Counted from the stretch's first letter, positions 10,341 to 24,535 are shown. The stretch: DNA of 64,000 bases from Notolepis coatsorum (GCA_963971535.1 OZ020592.1:51427125-51491124); one strand, 5' to 3'. The notes: generated by a model not told the origin, from the sequence alone. Program-made: numbers and translations.

Positions 10341-11238
10341 ATGGATTTTAAAATGGATCCCAATACATCCCCACTTTGCTTTAAATGCAAGATAGAGACT
10401 GGAAACCACGTCCACTGCTTTTGGACCTGTGTAAAGCTTCAGAGTTATTGGTTCAACATCGTAGAGGAACTATCTGACATATTTCACACCCCCATCGAGC
10501 TGGATCCCCTCTGCCTTTTACTAGGCCTCCCAGATGTTCATATTGCCAATTTCAAACACAAGAGACTGTTCAATTTGTTGACATTTGCTGCTAGGAAGAA
10601 CATCCTGTTGTTTTGGATCAAGGATGAGGTCCCATCAAACGTGAGTATATCACGTGCATGCTGCATTCCAAGTTGGACACTTTTTATGAAATATGGGACC
10701 CTTATCTGTCACATATTGGACCTGTGCTATCCACCACTGTACTCGCCGGATTTCCCCATTACCCATAACCTCCCAATGGACCAATGCTGCCTTGTTTTGT
10801 CTGATTGTGCTGGCATTGTTGCCGAGGGTACCGTAACTGATGCGAAGGTGCTTACATATACACGTACACATGCACAAGCTCACACCATACATATACGCAT
10901 GCACACACATAGAACACACTTCACTCACACACATGCAACATGCAAGCGTAAATTACACAGGCATATCAAACATTCACACATAAAACACGCACATAGGTAA
11001 GGCACACGCACACATGGGTAGGTAGAACACATATATATAGCACACAGATAATGCACACAGATAAGAGCCACATTTATTTTAAATTTTTATTATTTTACTT
11101 TCTTGTTTGCCTGTCTTGTGCTGTTATTATTGTTGTCGTCATTGTTGTTATTGTTACTATTATTATTATTGTTAATGTTATTGTATTGTGGTGTCTTGTT
11201 CTATGTTGACAAATGAAAAAAAAATTGTCAAAAAAAAA
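10341..11238 (+). mobile_element. L1/Tx1-type LINE 3' fragment
   Basis: The open frame from about 10345 matches the C-terminal end of an L1 ORF2: a Cys pair (CFKCK), a His/Cys pair with HCFWTC, then an aromatic-rich helix. The same domain closes the larger L1 at 43766-47437 in this window. A frame slip follows near 10640. The 3' UTR includes a CA-rich stretch (10855-11050) and ends in A-runs at 11214-11238. The fragment is 5' truncated and abuts the retroviral pol directly. Confidence 0.75.
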
Positions 11239-11244
11239 AACACA

Positions 11245-11640
11245 CTACAATACAGTGCAGAATGCTGGAAAACCAAAGAAAGCGACATCCATTCTGGCCC
11301 AAGATCATCTCCAACAATAACCTCCTCAACATTACCCAACAAGATGACATGCACTGTATAATTAATAAACGAAGGTGGACCTGGATTGGCCACGTACTCA
11401 GAATGGACACCAACACAATCCCAAGAGTCGCATTACACTGGACCCCAGAAGGCAAAAGAAAGAAAGGGAGGCCTAAAACGACATGGCGTAGGACTATAGA
11501 GAAGGAGCTCAAGCAAAACCACCAGAACTGGGGGACCATAGATAAGATGGCCAAAGACAGATGCAAGTGGAGAAACTTTGTTGCTGCCCTATGCGCCAGC
11601 CGGCGTAATGGGGATAAGTAAGTAAGTAAGTAAACAAACT
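11245..11640 (+). mobile_element. LINE 3' end (endonuclease-RT family) with (TAAG)n tail
   Basis: An open frame at 11262-11621 ends a non-LTR retrotransposon ORF. The motif order RRWTWIGHVLRM, KGRPKTTWRR and a final WR-x-FV block is common at the C-end of RTE/CR1-like 'endonuclease-reverse transcriptase' ORFs. It closes with a short (TAAG)n tail at about 11618-11633. The clade cannot be fixed from this piece. Confidence 0.7.
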
Positions 11641-11711
11641 TCAAAACCCATCTCCAGAAGCCCCTCTAAGTCATGTTCTATTCCTAATTCTAATTCTCTA
11701 TTCTAACACAC

Positions 11712-11884
<173 letters not shown>

Positions 11885-12016
11885 GGAGACATGACTGCTT
11901 CCTAGCAACCAGCTATACAGTAGTTTTACAAAATTGGATTTGCTTTCAATAATGTTTTAGCTCTCTCTCCTGTGGCCTGGTTGTATGGTTTGAAGAATAC
12001 TCATCACAGTGTGTTC

Positions 12017-12183
<167 letters not shown>

Positions 12184-12767
12184 TGTCACAATAGGTCTCC
12201 ATTACAGATGTGATTAATGGATAAATGAAACACAGCTTGGATGTGGTGGAAAATGATTTCTCTAAATAGAGTGATTCTATTTACTGTTCCCTCTCTCTTC
12301 CTCTCTATCTCTCCATCTATCTCTATCTTTTACATCTGTCTTTCTCTCTCTCTTCTCTCCCACTCATTTGTTGTCTCAGACTGTCTCACTCCATCTCTTT
12401 CATGACCTTTTTTTGTTTTTTCATTTTCATCTGATATATGATTTCATAAGGTATCACCTTGCACTCTGTTTCAACATGTCTCACTCTTCCTTCTCTTCTC
12501 ATTTTCTCCTTTTCTTCTATCTCCCCAAAGCCATCCGTCTATATTTCCGTCTATACTCTCTCCCTCTGTCTCTGTCTGTCTCCAGCATCATTTTACCTTC
12601 CCTTTATTCCCTGTCTTCACATCACAAACACCAATCATCTCCTGTGCTCTGGTTCTACCTCTCCGCCTCTTTCTATCATACATATCATGTTGTACATGTG
12701 CTGTATGTCTAGCTATATGATGTGTGTAGATATATGATTACATGCTATAACTTATAATTCATACTCA

Positions 12768-12768
12768 A

Positions 12769-12826
<58 letters not shown>

Positions 12827-12940
12827 GTGTGTGTACGTGTATATGTATGTGTGTGTGTGTACGTGTATGTGTCTGTGTGAGTGTATGTGTATGGTGTGTG
12901 CGTGCATGTGTGTGCATGTGTTTCTGTCTGTCTGTCTGAG
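12768..12940. repeat. Compound (CA)n/(TG)n repeat
   Basis: CA runs change to TG-rich runs at about 12831, so the two halves are complementary and could form a hairpin. It ends in a short (TCTG)n. Confidence 0.9.
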
Positions 12941-13744
<804 letters not shown>

Positions 13745-15440
13745 AAGTCTGTCATTTCACGGGCCGCCATAATGGAGGGCCTGAGCCTCCTTTTGTCTCT
13801 CATCCTTCAGGTCTTCGTCCTTCAGCTTCCAAACTGAAGAGGAGAACTCTATAATGGGAACTTTCATAAGGGGTGGGGAGTGGCGGCAGGCGGGGGGTGG
13901 GGGCTGGGGGGGTATTCAACCATCAAACAGAAAGGAGAAGGAGTTCTTTTCACCTCCTGACAATTACAGCGACGCGCAAAAAGAAACACCCCTTAATCAA
14001 CTTCACATGATTAATCAGCCGCGTGCCACATTTATCAAAACCTACGTCCGTGATAAACTGCGCTGTTGCGTGTTTTCAAAGCATTTCATCAAAAGGGGGG
14101 AAAAATAAATCTGGTACCAGGAACACAAAAAGAAAATTCGCGACACAGTGTGTTGATATTCAACGCGCGGCCGCGCCACGGAGAGAGATATGAAATATAA
14201 ATATATACTCGGAGCGTGGAGGGAAAGGGAAACGTGTCACTCTCCAGATCTTGTCAGATACCTATGGGCTCAGGCTCTGAACAGCGGGTGGCGCTGCTCA
14301 TTAATATTCCTGTCTCACTGTGCGCTTTCATGGAGGCTGAGATGGGATCGCGGTGATAACTAAAGTACATGGCAATGGATGCAATCCCCTGAATTACCTG
14401 CAGTACCTGACTGGCAAGCTAAGCCCCCTATAAGCCTGCCTGGAAGTAAATCAATGCTTGTAATTGGCTTGCTTTTTTCCCTCCCTCTCTCTCTCTCCCT
14501 CTCTCCCTCTCTCTCTCTCTCTGTCTTTTGCTAACTGCCCCCTAAGATGGCTGACACAGCCACAATTTGTTTGTCTCTGCGGCTACTTATTTGAGGGAAG
14601 GAAATAACAACAGTGTGGAGGTTGAAGTGGGAGAAGAGGTGGAGAAGATGAGACGGTGTAAAAACATGAATATCTTCCCCCATAACAGCCTTCAGATTAA
14701 CATTGCTGCTCAATCTTGCAAGTCTCGCCATGAAATGTTAAAATTACATCCATCCATTCTTCCTCTTCTCTTCCCTATTTTCATCCCATCAATCTCTCCC
14801 TGATAACACTGATGCCCCTGTGTGTCATTTCACAGAGAGAGGCATTTAAACCGGGTTAAAGATTCATCGAGTTATGGAAGGAAGGAGAGCAGGCTATTTC
14901 AACCGTAATGTAGAAGCAGCGAGAAAGACAAGGATTCTGACAGTGGAGGGGGGGTCTCTACTCATACCATATAATTATTCCTCCCCCTCGTTAGACCACT
15001 GGTTACACAATGACGCACGCTGCCTGAACGGTGTTAAGTGTCATCTTTTTTATGGCTACCTGGGGCGTGGTTTAAGGGGCGACCAATGATGACTCGACTA
15101 ATTGCCTTGACCTTTAATTCATCCTCGCGATGGAGGGCCGGTGTCATGTCTGCCTTCCAGCCACCGATCTCTGTTCAGCCTTTCTCCAACCCGGCTCCTG
15201 ACCTCCCGGATGACAATGATCTCAGAACAGGTGTTGGAGGCATGCGCTTGTCTGGTTCTACGGAGTTGTAGATAAAACTGTCAATAGTGTTGCAGAGGTG
15301 TAACTGTCTGGGGTTAGAGTCCAGTCGGGATATGATGAGACAGAAGGACAGACATGCTCTCTGAACTCTCCTCCTCCTTCCCATCTCAATTATTCTACCT
15401 CTCTCTCTCTCTCTCTCTCTCTACACCCCTCCCAGTCCCT
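13745..15440. other. Non-coding, single-copy-looking DNA
   Basis: No coding region or repeat family recognised, apart from short CT runs (14480-14522, 15402-15422). The sequence has balanced, non-repetitive composition with homeodomain-type TAAT cores and stretches of vertebrate-enhancer-like character at about 13960-14450. Regulatory function is only a guess. Confidence 0.35.
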
Positions 15441-15459
15441 CAGTGTCATATTCTTTATC

Positions 15460-15560
15460 TAAAGGTTAGAGAAGCGATATTGTGACCAGAAGGATCGTGG
15501 GTTTGAATTCCGAGAAGGGCACAGGGTAATCTGGGTAGGCCGAAGTGATTGAGTGACGCA
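15460..15560 (+). repeat. tRNA-derived SINE head, degraded
   Basis: GGTTAGAGAAGCGATATTGT resembles an A-box region and GGGTTTGAATTCC a decayed B box, spaced about as in a tRNA gene. This fits the 5' end of a fish tRNA-SINE. Confidence 0.45.
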
Positions 15561-15629
15561 TTCCGGTCCCTCAACTACCACCGCTGAAATGTCAAGCAAC
15601 ATTTTTTTTATAGCCCCATATCACACATG

Positions 15630-16397
15630 TCTCAATGGGCTTCATATGCTCATGCTGGAAAGACAACCCCTGACACCATGGACACCGGGAAGGCAGTGGG
15701 ACCGGCCAGTATCCTCTGGCACATCCTTGCAGCCTGCGTTGGTCAACTAGCACTGGTGTTCACAACAATATTCAGTCTATCCCTGGCCCAGTCTGTCATA
15801 CGTGTGTTTTAAGAAGTCCACTACTCTCTTTGTGCTCTAGAAAACAAACCCACCCTGAATGTCCACCGCCCTGTAGCACTCATCTCTGTAGCTCTGTAGA
15901 GGCTGCTCCTCACTAGAACCCTAAATCCTCAGAAAATGTAGTATCACTCCAACAGATCAGCGGACGACTCCGTAGCTTGTGTTTTGCACACCGCCCTATC
16001 CCATCCGGACAACAGGCAGGGAAATTATGTGAGAATGCTTTTCATTGACCACAGCTCAGTGTCCCCACCAACTCGTCACCAAGCTCAGCGTCCTGAAACT
16101 GAACTTCACCCAGTGGATCCTCGACCATCACCCTCAACACGGGTGCCCCCCAACTAAGGTTTGCGTTCTGAGCCCTCTCCTGTACTCCCTGTACTCCCTG
16201 TACACAGCCAGCATGTCTCCAACACTGTCGTTGGGTTCGAGGATGACACAGCTGTAGTGAGCCTGATCTCAGCCAGTGACAGGGCCTACCTGGAGGAGGT
16301 GGAGAACCGGTCACTGTGGTACCATGAAAATAAGCTCTCCCTGGATGTCAGCGAGACTGTGGGCGGATTTTCAGAGAAAATGGGAGAGTAATTACAA
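15630..16397 (+). mobile_element. CR1/L2-superfamily LINE (probably Rex1-type), RT part
   Basis: Translation in shifting frames gives reverse transcriptase blocks in order: GKAVGP, the VFTTIFSLSL block, ADDSVACVLHTALSH, YVRMLFIDHSS, GCVLSPLLYSLY, a decayed catalytic FxDD block (FEDDTAVV) and KLSLDVSET. Many frameshifts show it is old. It is interrupted at about 16398 by a SINE and resumes at about 16655. Confidence 0.8.
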
Positions 16398-16399
16398 CC

Positions 16400-16652
16400 C
16401 ACTCAGGGGCGACAGTGGCTCAGGAGGTAGAGCGTCTGGTAATCAGAAGGTCCCAGGTTCGATTCCCACTCCTCTCAGGCAGCATGTCGAAGTGTCCTTG
16501 AGCAAGACACTTAACCCCTAATTGCTGCCGATGAGCAGGTTGGCACTTGGTTGCTTCCGCCGTCGGTGTGTGAATGTGTGAGTGAATGGGTGAATGTGAG
16601 GAACCAAATTTTAAAGCGCTTTGGATAATAGCGCTATATAAAGAAAATGCAC
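16400..16652 (+). mobile_element. tRNA-derived SINE inside the LINE
   Basis: The head is GGCGACAGTGGCTCAGGAGG (A box inside), with a B box GGTTCGATTCC at 16456-16466. A conserved body follows (GTCCTTGAGCAAGACACTTA), and a tail ending AAAGCGCTTTGGATAATAGC then GCTATATAAA. This is a common fish SINE, and the tail matches LINE 3' ends. It splits the LINE at 15630-17085. Confidence 0.82.
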
Positions 16653-16654
16653 CA

Positions 16655-17085
16655 AAATTAACCAGGATCATCAGGGCTCTAGTGGAGTGAGTAATTTGGG
16701 CAGCTTGACAGCTTGGTGAAGAAGGTGGAGCAGCACCTCTACTTCCTCAGACATTTGAGTAGTTAAAGATGGTCGCCAAGGTACAAAAGAACGTTTACAC
16801 ATACACTGTAGAAGGCATGCTGTCTGGGAATATCACTGCATGGTACGGGAACACTGAAGAGGACGGCAAGGCCCTGCAGAGAGTGGTACACTTGGCTGAG
16901 CATATCACCGGAGAACTCCAAACCATGCAAGACATCTACAAGAAGCAGTGCAGGACTAAGGCCATGAGCATCATAAAGGATATCAATGGAGTTGCCAACT
17001 GTCACATTAGCTGGGACATCTCGTATATTGGGCCAAATTGGTTTGTCCCTTACAGGATCTCCCTTGTCCCGTATATTGATTGCCA
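16655..17085 (+). mobile_element. CR1/L2-superfamily LINE, C-terminal part
   Basis: This continues the LINE after the SINE. The motif VKKVEQHLYFLRHL is followed by CTVEGMLSG, AWYG, KALQRVV and a final DIYKKQC-KAMSIIKD block, as in the thumb and C-terminal region of Rex1-type LINEs. An in-frame stop lies just after LRHL. A (GGAGA)n purine tract follows at 17090-17172. Confidence 0.78.
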
Positions 17086-17392
17086 ATGAGAGTAGAGAAG
17101 GAGAGGAGAGGAGTGGAGAGGAGAGAAGATGAGAGAGGAGTGGAGAGCAGAGGAGAGAAGAGGAGAGGAGATATTGCTGCTGTTGTTTCAGAACCATGGA
17201 CAGTGCTGTTTGTTGAGTGTAGTGGTTGCTTGTGTAGGTGCCAGCTGTCCATAGCACTGAAATGGAGCAGAGGAGATCAATAGAAAGACAGAACACTTCA
17301 GGTTGGTTTCCTGACCTGCTTGCTTTTCCTGGTTTTAAATACAACTTTTAAGACAGACAGCAGGGAAACGACAGGGAGGCGAAGAGACAGTC

Positions 17393-17579
<187 letters not shown>

Positions 17580-17580
<1 letters not shown>

Positions 17581-18696
17581 AACTAAGCTGACAAGCCCAT
17601 TGTTATGATCAAGTTGGTAAATGCTCTAGAAAGCTGCAAGTTCAACATGTTGTTGACTGTTCTACCTCCAAGGCACATACAACAGAAGGTTAACATCCAT
17701 GGACCTTTATTTTCTGGGAAGAACCCAGATTATGTGGTGTTATTTCATGTCTAGCTGGTAGGCCTGCTATTGAGGTGAGAAGCGTGAAGGTGGTGAACCT
17801 TCTCTCTTGAAGGTAGCTTTTCTGTAGTTCAACTCCTTCCACTGTGAAGTGGAGTGTGAAGCTTATAAAACTATGCTTCCAGAGTAGCTTCCCCAACAAT
17901 GGCCAGCCTCTATATATATAGATATATATATATATATTCTTTGATTTAGAAACAGTAGCCTTGTTGTTGTTGTTGTTGTTATATAGCGTTTCTGAGGCTA
18001 TTGCATGGTTAAATCAATGAATTTTATTTTATGAGAATAATTGCCCCCCTCACAATTTTGACCAGCCCCCTCAGTCACTTCATCCTGGCACCAAAAATGT
18101 ATTCTTTTTCACATATTGAACGATAGATAGTTGATGTCAAATGGGCCATTGTATCCATAGCTAGAATATAGAATATAGAATATATATAGCCCTGCAAACA
18201 CCGCCACTTATTCCTATCTCTTAGAGCGTTGGTAGGAACAAACGATGCTCAAGTCCGTGGTGTCCAATGAGTTAGATACAGTACAATGAAAATCTTGTTT
18301 TTCAATCTCATTGCAATTCTTTTAAGGTATATAACATTACCCAAAATGTTAGAGCTGTTGTTGTTGTTTGTTGTTGTTGAAACTGATGACTAAAGTCCAT
18401 TGATGTCTATCTATCAACAGAATTGTTTCAGATATCCAATCTAATATTGCATAATACACCTGGGTTACTCGGATTGGCCCATTAGTCACATCTAGCTGCT
18501 CTGATTGGTCCATCAGTCACATCTAGCTGCCCCCAGCAGGAGAAGAAGAAACACTTCACTGCTACTTGTATGATGCATGTCTGACAAATACAGACTTCAT
18601 AACCTTCTCGACAATGACAGCCAGGTGCGTTGGTGAGGTGGACAATTAAAGACAGGCATATAAAAAGCTGAGGTAAGTGCCCTTGAGCTAGGCCCA
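17580..18696. other. Gene-free stretch
   Basis: Nothing recognised beyond short TA-rich (17912-17938, 18165-18188) and GTT-repeat (17962-17980, 18358-18380) patches. Confidence 0.5.
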
Positions 18697-18922
<226 letters not shown>

Positions 18923-19662
18923 AAGTGTTGCTGAAAAGGAGCCAGGCTATACGTACTCAGCAAATCTTACCTGGGATATGTAAAGTTAAAGAAAATCCAT
19001 CTTTTCCCGACCTCCCCGTTCCCCCACATCACTCGTCTCCTCCACCCTCCCTTCCTCTCCCCACTGACTATTTAGATTTATCGCCAGCGAGCACCTCTCC
19101 CTCTTGTAAAAAAAATGGTTATACAGAGCAGGGGGGGGGGGGGGGGGGGCGTTGATGGAGAATTCCTTTCTGAATGGGGTGACACATACATGGTTGTGTC
19201 TCTTGACAGGAGGTCACATACACAGAATGAGATGCCACACACATATTGCTCTGTCTATGACACGCGGCTGAGGTGAGATGCGCGGTCACGTCACTGTCTT
19301 TGTAATAACCGCTGTGCATGTGATATTGTGTATGTGTGTATGCATTATGCGTGCATGTGTGTGTGTGCAAGTGTTTATATGTGCGTGTGTGTCTGTATGT
19401 GTGTGTGTGACATGTCTGCTGTCTCTGCTGCGTAGTGGAGGTGTGGAGGGACAGGGAAAGATCTATCTTCCTGTCACAAGGTGCTCTGTGCCAATTCCCA
19501 GACCCAGGATCAGATTTGGAGGAGGACTGATATTAGTGGTTCTCCATTGATGACGTTATTCAACAATCTCTCAAGTCGGAATGGCCTGTTAAGTTTATGT
19601 GGGTGGGTGGGTGGGTGGGTGTATTGTTGTTGGTGTGTGAGTATATGCCTTTGCATTTGTTT

Positions 19663-19850
<188 letters not shown>

Positions 19851-20388
19851 GGGTGTCAAGGACATTGCTATGAGGCGCTGTCACAAACAGGAACGGGGCT
19901 CTGGTGTAATGAGGACTCCCCAAGCAGAACAGCTATGACCTCCCTGTCACACACACACACACATACACACACACACACACCTAAAGTATAGTAAGTATAG
20001 ACAGCAGTTTACTGTCCAACTCATAACACACATGTACTGTATACACACGCACGTGCACGACAACATGCACACAGACAGGCCAAGGACAATAAAGGGAGGA
20101 GAGGACACGTCACAGGACGTCATATCCTGTGATAAACTGGGTTCATAACAGATGCACAGTTTCAAATTAGTCTGCATTACACGTTTGATTTGATGCCACA
20201 ACACTCTGTACGCACACGTCCGACTCGTACACCCATCTCATCTCCCACCGGCACCGTGGTTGGCTTCAGATTCAATTCAACAATTCAAGAAAGTGGATTT
20301 CCTTTCAAATGAAAATATTGGAAAAAACGTATGGCATGAGAACGCCATGTCAAATCTCCTGACACGTCCACGAGCATGTCGTCCTGTC

Positions 20389-20588
20389 NNNNNNNNNNNN
20401 NNNNNNNNNNNNNNNNNNNNNNNNNNNNNNNNNNNNNNNNNNNNNNNNNNNNNNNNNNNNNNNNNNNNNNNNNNNNNNNNNNNNNNNNNNNNNNNNNNNN
20501 NNNNNNNNNNNNNNNNNNNNNNNNNNNNNNNNNNNNNNNNNNNNNNNNNNNNNNNNNNNNNNNNNNNNNNNNNNNNNNNNNNNNNNNN
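20389..20588. other. Assembly gap (200 N)
   Basis: Exactly 200 unknown bases, a round number that suggests a gap of estimated or default size. Confidence 1.
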
Positions 20589-20614
20589 ACATGGATCAAC
20601 AACAAGTGACATCA

Positions 20615-20680
20615 GAGTAAAGTTCCTGAATTTCCCCCAAGGGGATCAATAAAGGAATAATCTTATCTTATCTTAAGTAT
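20615..20680 (+). repeat. LINE 3' tail with (TCTTA)n
   Basis: The segment AATTTCCCCCAAGGGGATCA with AATAAAGGAATAATCTTATC repeats is the typical 3' end of fish CR1/Rex-type LINEs. The upstream part is lost in the gap. The same tail in reverse occurs at 54838-54870. Confidence 0.65.
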
Positions 20681-20781
20681 GCTGTGTTTCATTTAACGCC
20701 TGAGCTTGTGTTTTAAGGGAGCTGTTGAAGCTGAGCTGAAGAGGAGCTGAAGTGGGGAAATAGGTACTTTGTAATTTATAG

Positions 20782-20949
20782 GGATGTCCCGATACCGGTA
20801 TCAGTATCGTGTCCGATATTGTGCCCATACTCATATTCATAAAACTACTCCGATACTACTACTCTGTGCCATGTTTGTTCAGGAAAACACAAAGTTGAAT
20901 GTTAAAGATTTTATTATATTTGTATTATTATTTTATTTTAACTTAAAAT
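20782..20949 (+). mobile_element. hAT-type MITE fragment (TAGGGATGTCCCGATACC end)
   Basis: A TAGGGATGTCCCGATACCGG terminus is followed by AT-rich sequence that is cut at 20950 by the start of another TAGGGATG element. The second end was not found. Confidence 0.5.
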
Positions 20950-21610
20950 TAGGGATGTTCGATATTGGCTTTTTTACCGATATCCGATATACCGTTATTG
21001 TCCAACTCCGATACCGATATCAACCGATACCGATATTTGCGGGGTTTCCCCCCCAAAAAAAACTGAATAATTTTAGGTAATTAACATTACATATCTCTTG
21101 TTGTGGATATTAACACAACATTATGCATACTTTTGACAATAAATAAAATAAGAATTTGTTCTTACTTGCTTTGCCTGGGTAAATAAAGGTTAAATAAATG
21201 TAAAAAAAAATAATGTTATAATAATTATTCTATTCGATATTACATTTTAATGCCAATATCGGCCGATAATATCGGTAGGCCGATAATATCGATAGGTTAT
21301 GTATATAACCTAGTTATATGAGTACTGGCTGAGCGTCTCGCTCTTTCGCCATATTGAGATGAGGTATATCTCAATATGGCGAAAAGAGCGAGACGCGAAA
21401 GTGAGAAAGTCAGAAAGTGAGGAACATAAAATACAAAAAATAAAAGCATTTCAATCCATTGTTAGAACTGAAATGGTTTTATTAAGTACTCATATCAGTA
21501 CTCAAATCAAACAACCATAAGTAGTTATAACTACTGAACAAACAAATATGATTTGAAGGTTAAACTACCCCACAACTACTGCAAAATTCAGTTAAAGTAG
21601 TGAACTACAT
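20950..21610 (-). mobile_element. Compound MITE; left arm of a 603-bp inverted repeat
   Basis: It starts with the terminus TAGGGATGTTCGATATTGGC, runs through a CCGATATCGG-type palindromic MITE shared with 24172-24535 and 43355-47703, and passes at about 21290 into a different sequence with AACTAC repeats. Bases 21008-21610 are repeated in reverse at 24794-25397. A hairpin lies at 21333-21396. Confidence 0.75.
21333..21396. repeat. Hairpin, 28-bp arms
   Basis: GCGTCTCGCTCTTTCGCCAT and its following bases are mirrored after a short GAGGTAT loop, with one extra A in the second arm. The same hairpin occurs at 25011-25074 within the inverted copy. Confidence 0.9.
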
Positions 21611-21619
21611 AATAATGAT

Positions 21620-24163
21620 GTTGCTCTCACTGCCTATCTATCTACATGTTGGGTTGTGGTGGCCATTAGGGGCCATGTGGCAGGCTATGTAGCATCACAT
21701 TGTCAATACCTGAAGCTCACATTAACGGGGAACAGGTCTGGAAGTGGGTGGAAGTAGGTTTCTTCATTGAGCATTTATCCTCATCATTAGGACACAAGTA
21801 TTTTGTGTTTTGAAATAAATCAGCTCAATTTATTTTCTGTAAACCTGATTTCCTACCAACGACAGATAGGGACTAATAAGCAGACTCATTACAACTACTA
21901 GTATCACAAAATTATGAAATTATCGTATATTATGATTTGGCATTATTGATCATACATTGTACAGAGGGCAAAATCATTGAAAAAATATGATAATTATTTG
22001 GCAACACTGGCTGAAGAGCCTCTCCGTGAGTGTGTGTGTGTGTGTGTGTGCGTGTGCACGTGTGTGTGTTTAAGTGAGCAAGGGGGGAGACAGAGAAAGA
22101 GAGAGAGCGAGAGAGATGCCAGCAGATAGGAAATGAGAAGATGAGATTCGTCTTATCTTTCAGCGCAGTTACACATGGCGGATCTTTATCTCAGCCAGCA
22201 GATACACATGTGAAGTTTAATTCATCTTTGCCTTTTCACTGATTAGCTATTTGTCAACATCCTTCTCACCATTTTCCCTCCGCAAAGCCCAGGGGGGAGG
22301 GGGTTGTCTTTGACTCCCCCACTCCTGCAGAATGTTAAGTCTGTCTTTCTCCAAATTGAGCGGATGAGCGCCTTCCCCTGCACTGCAGCCAAGGCCTTCT
22401 TTAGCTTTAATCTGTACAATGGCTTTGAACCAGCCAAGTATTTAATGATTGACCTCTACACGGTGGCAGCAGATGACTGTCCATCTCTTGTACTGCGCAC
22501 AGGGAAATGGATCTCGTGATTAAATAGAAATGTTGTATGGCCACTGGCAATAGACGACCGGAGGATACCGGAGTGACGGTCCCCTGGTGTTTATTTTAAT
22601 TTGTCCGACATTAGCAAGAGTGTCATTCCCGTGTCCTCTCTGTGACCAAATGTCTGGACGATTAAAAAAACGAACAAATTAACGAGTTGAAAAGGCCTGA
22701 TGTGATTAAATAAAAAAAAAAAACACACGTGCACGCCCGCCGCATCGGTGGCTGGAGCCAGTCGCTGTAATTGGATTACTAATGGGGGACACAATTGAAC
22801 TCTGGGCTACCGGGCGACATTAGGACAGGCCCTGGACAGAGGGGTGGTTTTTTATTCTGTTGCAGTGGGCTTATTGCGCTGGGGGAGGGGGGGGGGGATA
22901 AGCACTATAAATCATTGTCATTGTCCCAGAAGTAAGGAGTCATTACATTTCTTAAATGAGTGAATTTTAGATAACCCCAGTTTCACGTCCCTTTGGAAGC
23001 CAGTTGCTGGACAATAAGGCGACGTCTCATTAATTTGATGAAATTAATTATTTTTCTAGCGGAAACCATTTCTATGTCGCTGGGCCGCGGTGAGAATCTT
23101 AAGCGCTGGTAGAGTCTAACGTCCTGACATGCATTACGATTACTAAACCATGAAATGTGTTCCTAATTTCAAAATAGAATATATTAGCCAATTAGCCCCT
23201 CCCCTTCTAAATATGGTATCCATATTTGCTGTTATTTGCTCTCGAGAGCTTGAGTTTTGTGGAGAAGACGGCGGCACCATCTCCCACTGTAATATTGTAT
23301 GGGCCAGTACATATCACACTCATCTCCAAAACCTGAAGAAGTTTGTCAGGATAGCCACCTCCTCTAACATACTGGAGCAATCCGCACCCCTTTTTTATAA
23401 TTTATTTTACTCTTATTTTGAAGTATTTGTATGTCCCAGAGTCCATTCCCAAACCCTTCAATAATTATTTCCAGATAAATTCACAGGTTCACAGACAGAA
23501 CACAAGGCAGTCCTCCCATCTCCACCCTCCATTTTACCGCACCTCCCATGGCAAAACTATCTTTAAAATATAAGATTCATTGGAATAACTATTGGAATAC
23601 ATTTGTGCATTTGTTCTTTGTATGTCTTTTAAACGTGCCAAATAAACTAAACCAAAAACGAAACTAACCATTTTGCACGGGGCAGCCACATGGAACAGTC
23701 GCCTTATCTGTTTGTGGGACTGGACAGTGTATTTTCCAAAACACATTCTCATATCAGACAATTTTTGTTGTTGTTTCTCACCCCCCCCCCCCTTTGCCAG
23801 CTCTGTTGATCAGTCTCTGGCCTCCCAGACACACCCACCCACCGCCTGTAGGCAGCAATACACCACAGACATGTCTCTTCAGCTGAGACTCTCCCTTCCC
23901 CTGCCCTCTCCCTCTGCAACAACAGAGGCCGTATCATTATCCTCACAAAGCAACAGGAAGAAAGCGTTCACTCTCACTAGCCTTCCTTCTTCCTCTCTGC
24001 TCGCCCGCGTACTGCCTCGTTCCGCTTGACACTTATAGTGAGTGGAGGAGAATGATGATTTTTTTTATTTTTTTTTTATGAATGTTGTGATGTTTGCCTG
24101 ATCCCGACACAAAAGAGGAGGTGGTGAGGAACCTGTGAAGATTGACCGAAGAGGGGTTGTTGG
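21620..24163. other. Non-coding, single-copy-looking DNA
   Basis: No gene recognised. Short open frames (22243-22437, 23150-23464, 23673-24029) lack coding character that I can defend. Stretches at 22140-22560 and 22960-23140 are complex, TAAT-rich and non-repetitive, and could be conserved non-coding elements. A (GT)n patch lies at 22029-22070, poly-G at 22879-22898 and poly-C at 23780-23792. Confidence 0.35.
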
Positions 24164-24171
24164 GTTCTGAC

Positions 24172-24390
24172 TAGGGATGTCCGATATTATCGGCCTACCG
24201 ATATTATCGGCCGATATCGGAAATAACGGTATCGGTTTTCAATTTAATTTTTTAATTTTTTTTACATTTATTTAACCCAGGCAAGCAAGTAAGAACAGAT
24301 TCTGATTTTATTTATTCTCAAAAGTATGCATAATGTTGTGTTAATTCCACGACAAGAGATATGTAATGTTAATTACCTGAAATTATTCTG

Positions 24391-24422
<32 letters not shown>

Positions 24423-24535
24423 ACCCTGCATATATCGGTATCGGTTGATATCGGTTGATATCGGTATCGGGAATTAAGAGTTGGACAATATCGGTATATC
24501 GGTATCAGTAAAAAAGCCAATATCGAGCATCCCTT
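24172..24535 (+). mobile_element. hAT-type MITE, complete
   Basis: A 364-bp element from TAGGGATGTCCGATATTATC to GAGCATCCCTT, flanked by the exact 8-bp duplication GTTCTGAC at 24164-24171 and 24536-24543. The 8-bp TSD and TAGGGATG termini fit the hAT superfamily. There is no coding capacity. A poly-G run (24399-24421) sits in the middle. Confidence 0.9.

Noticed and set aside
20260..20652. Open frame across the N gap
   Set aside because: It exists only because N codons are not read as stops.
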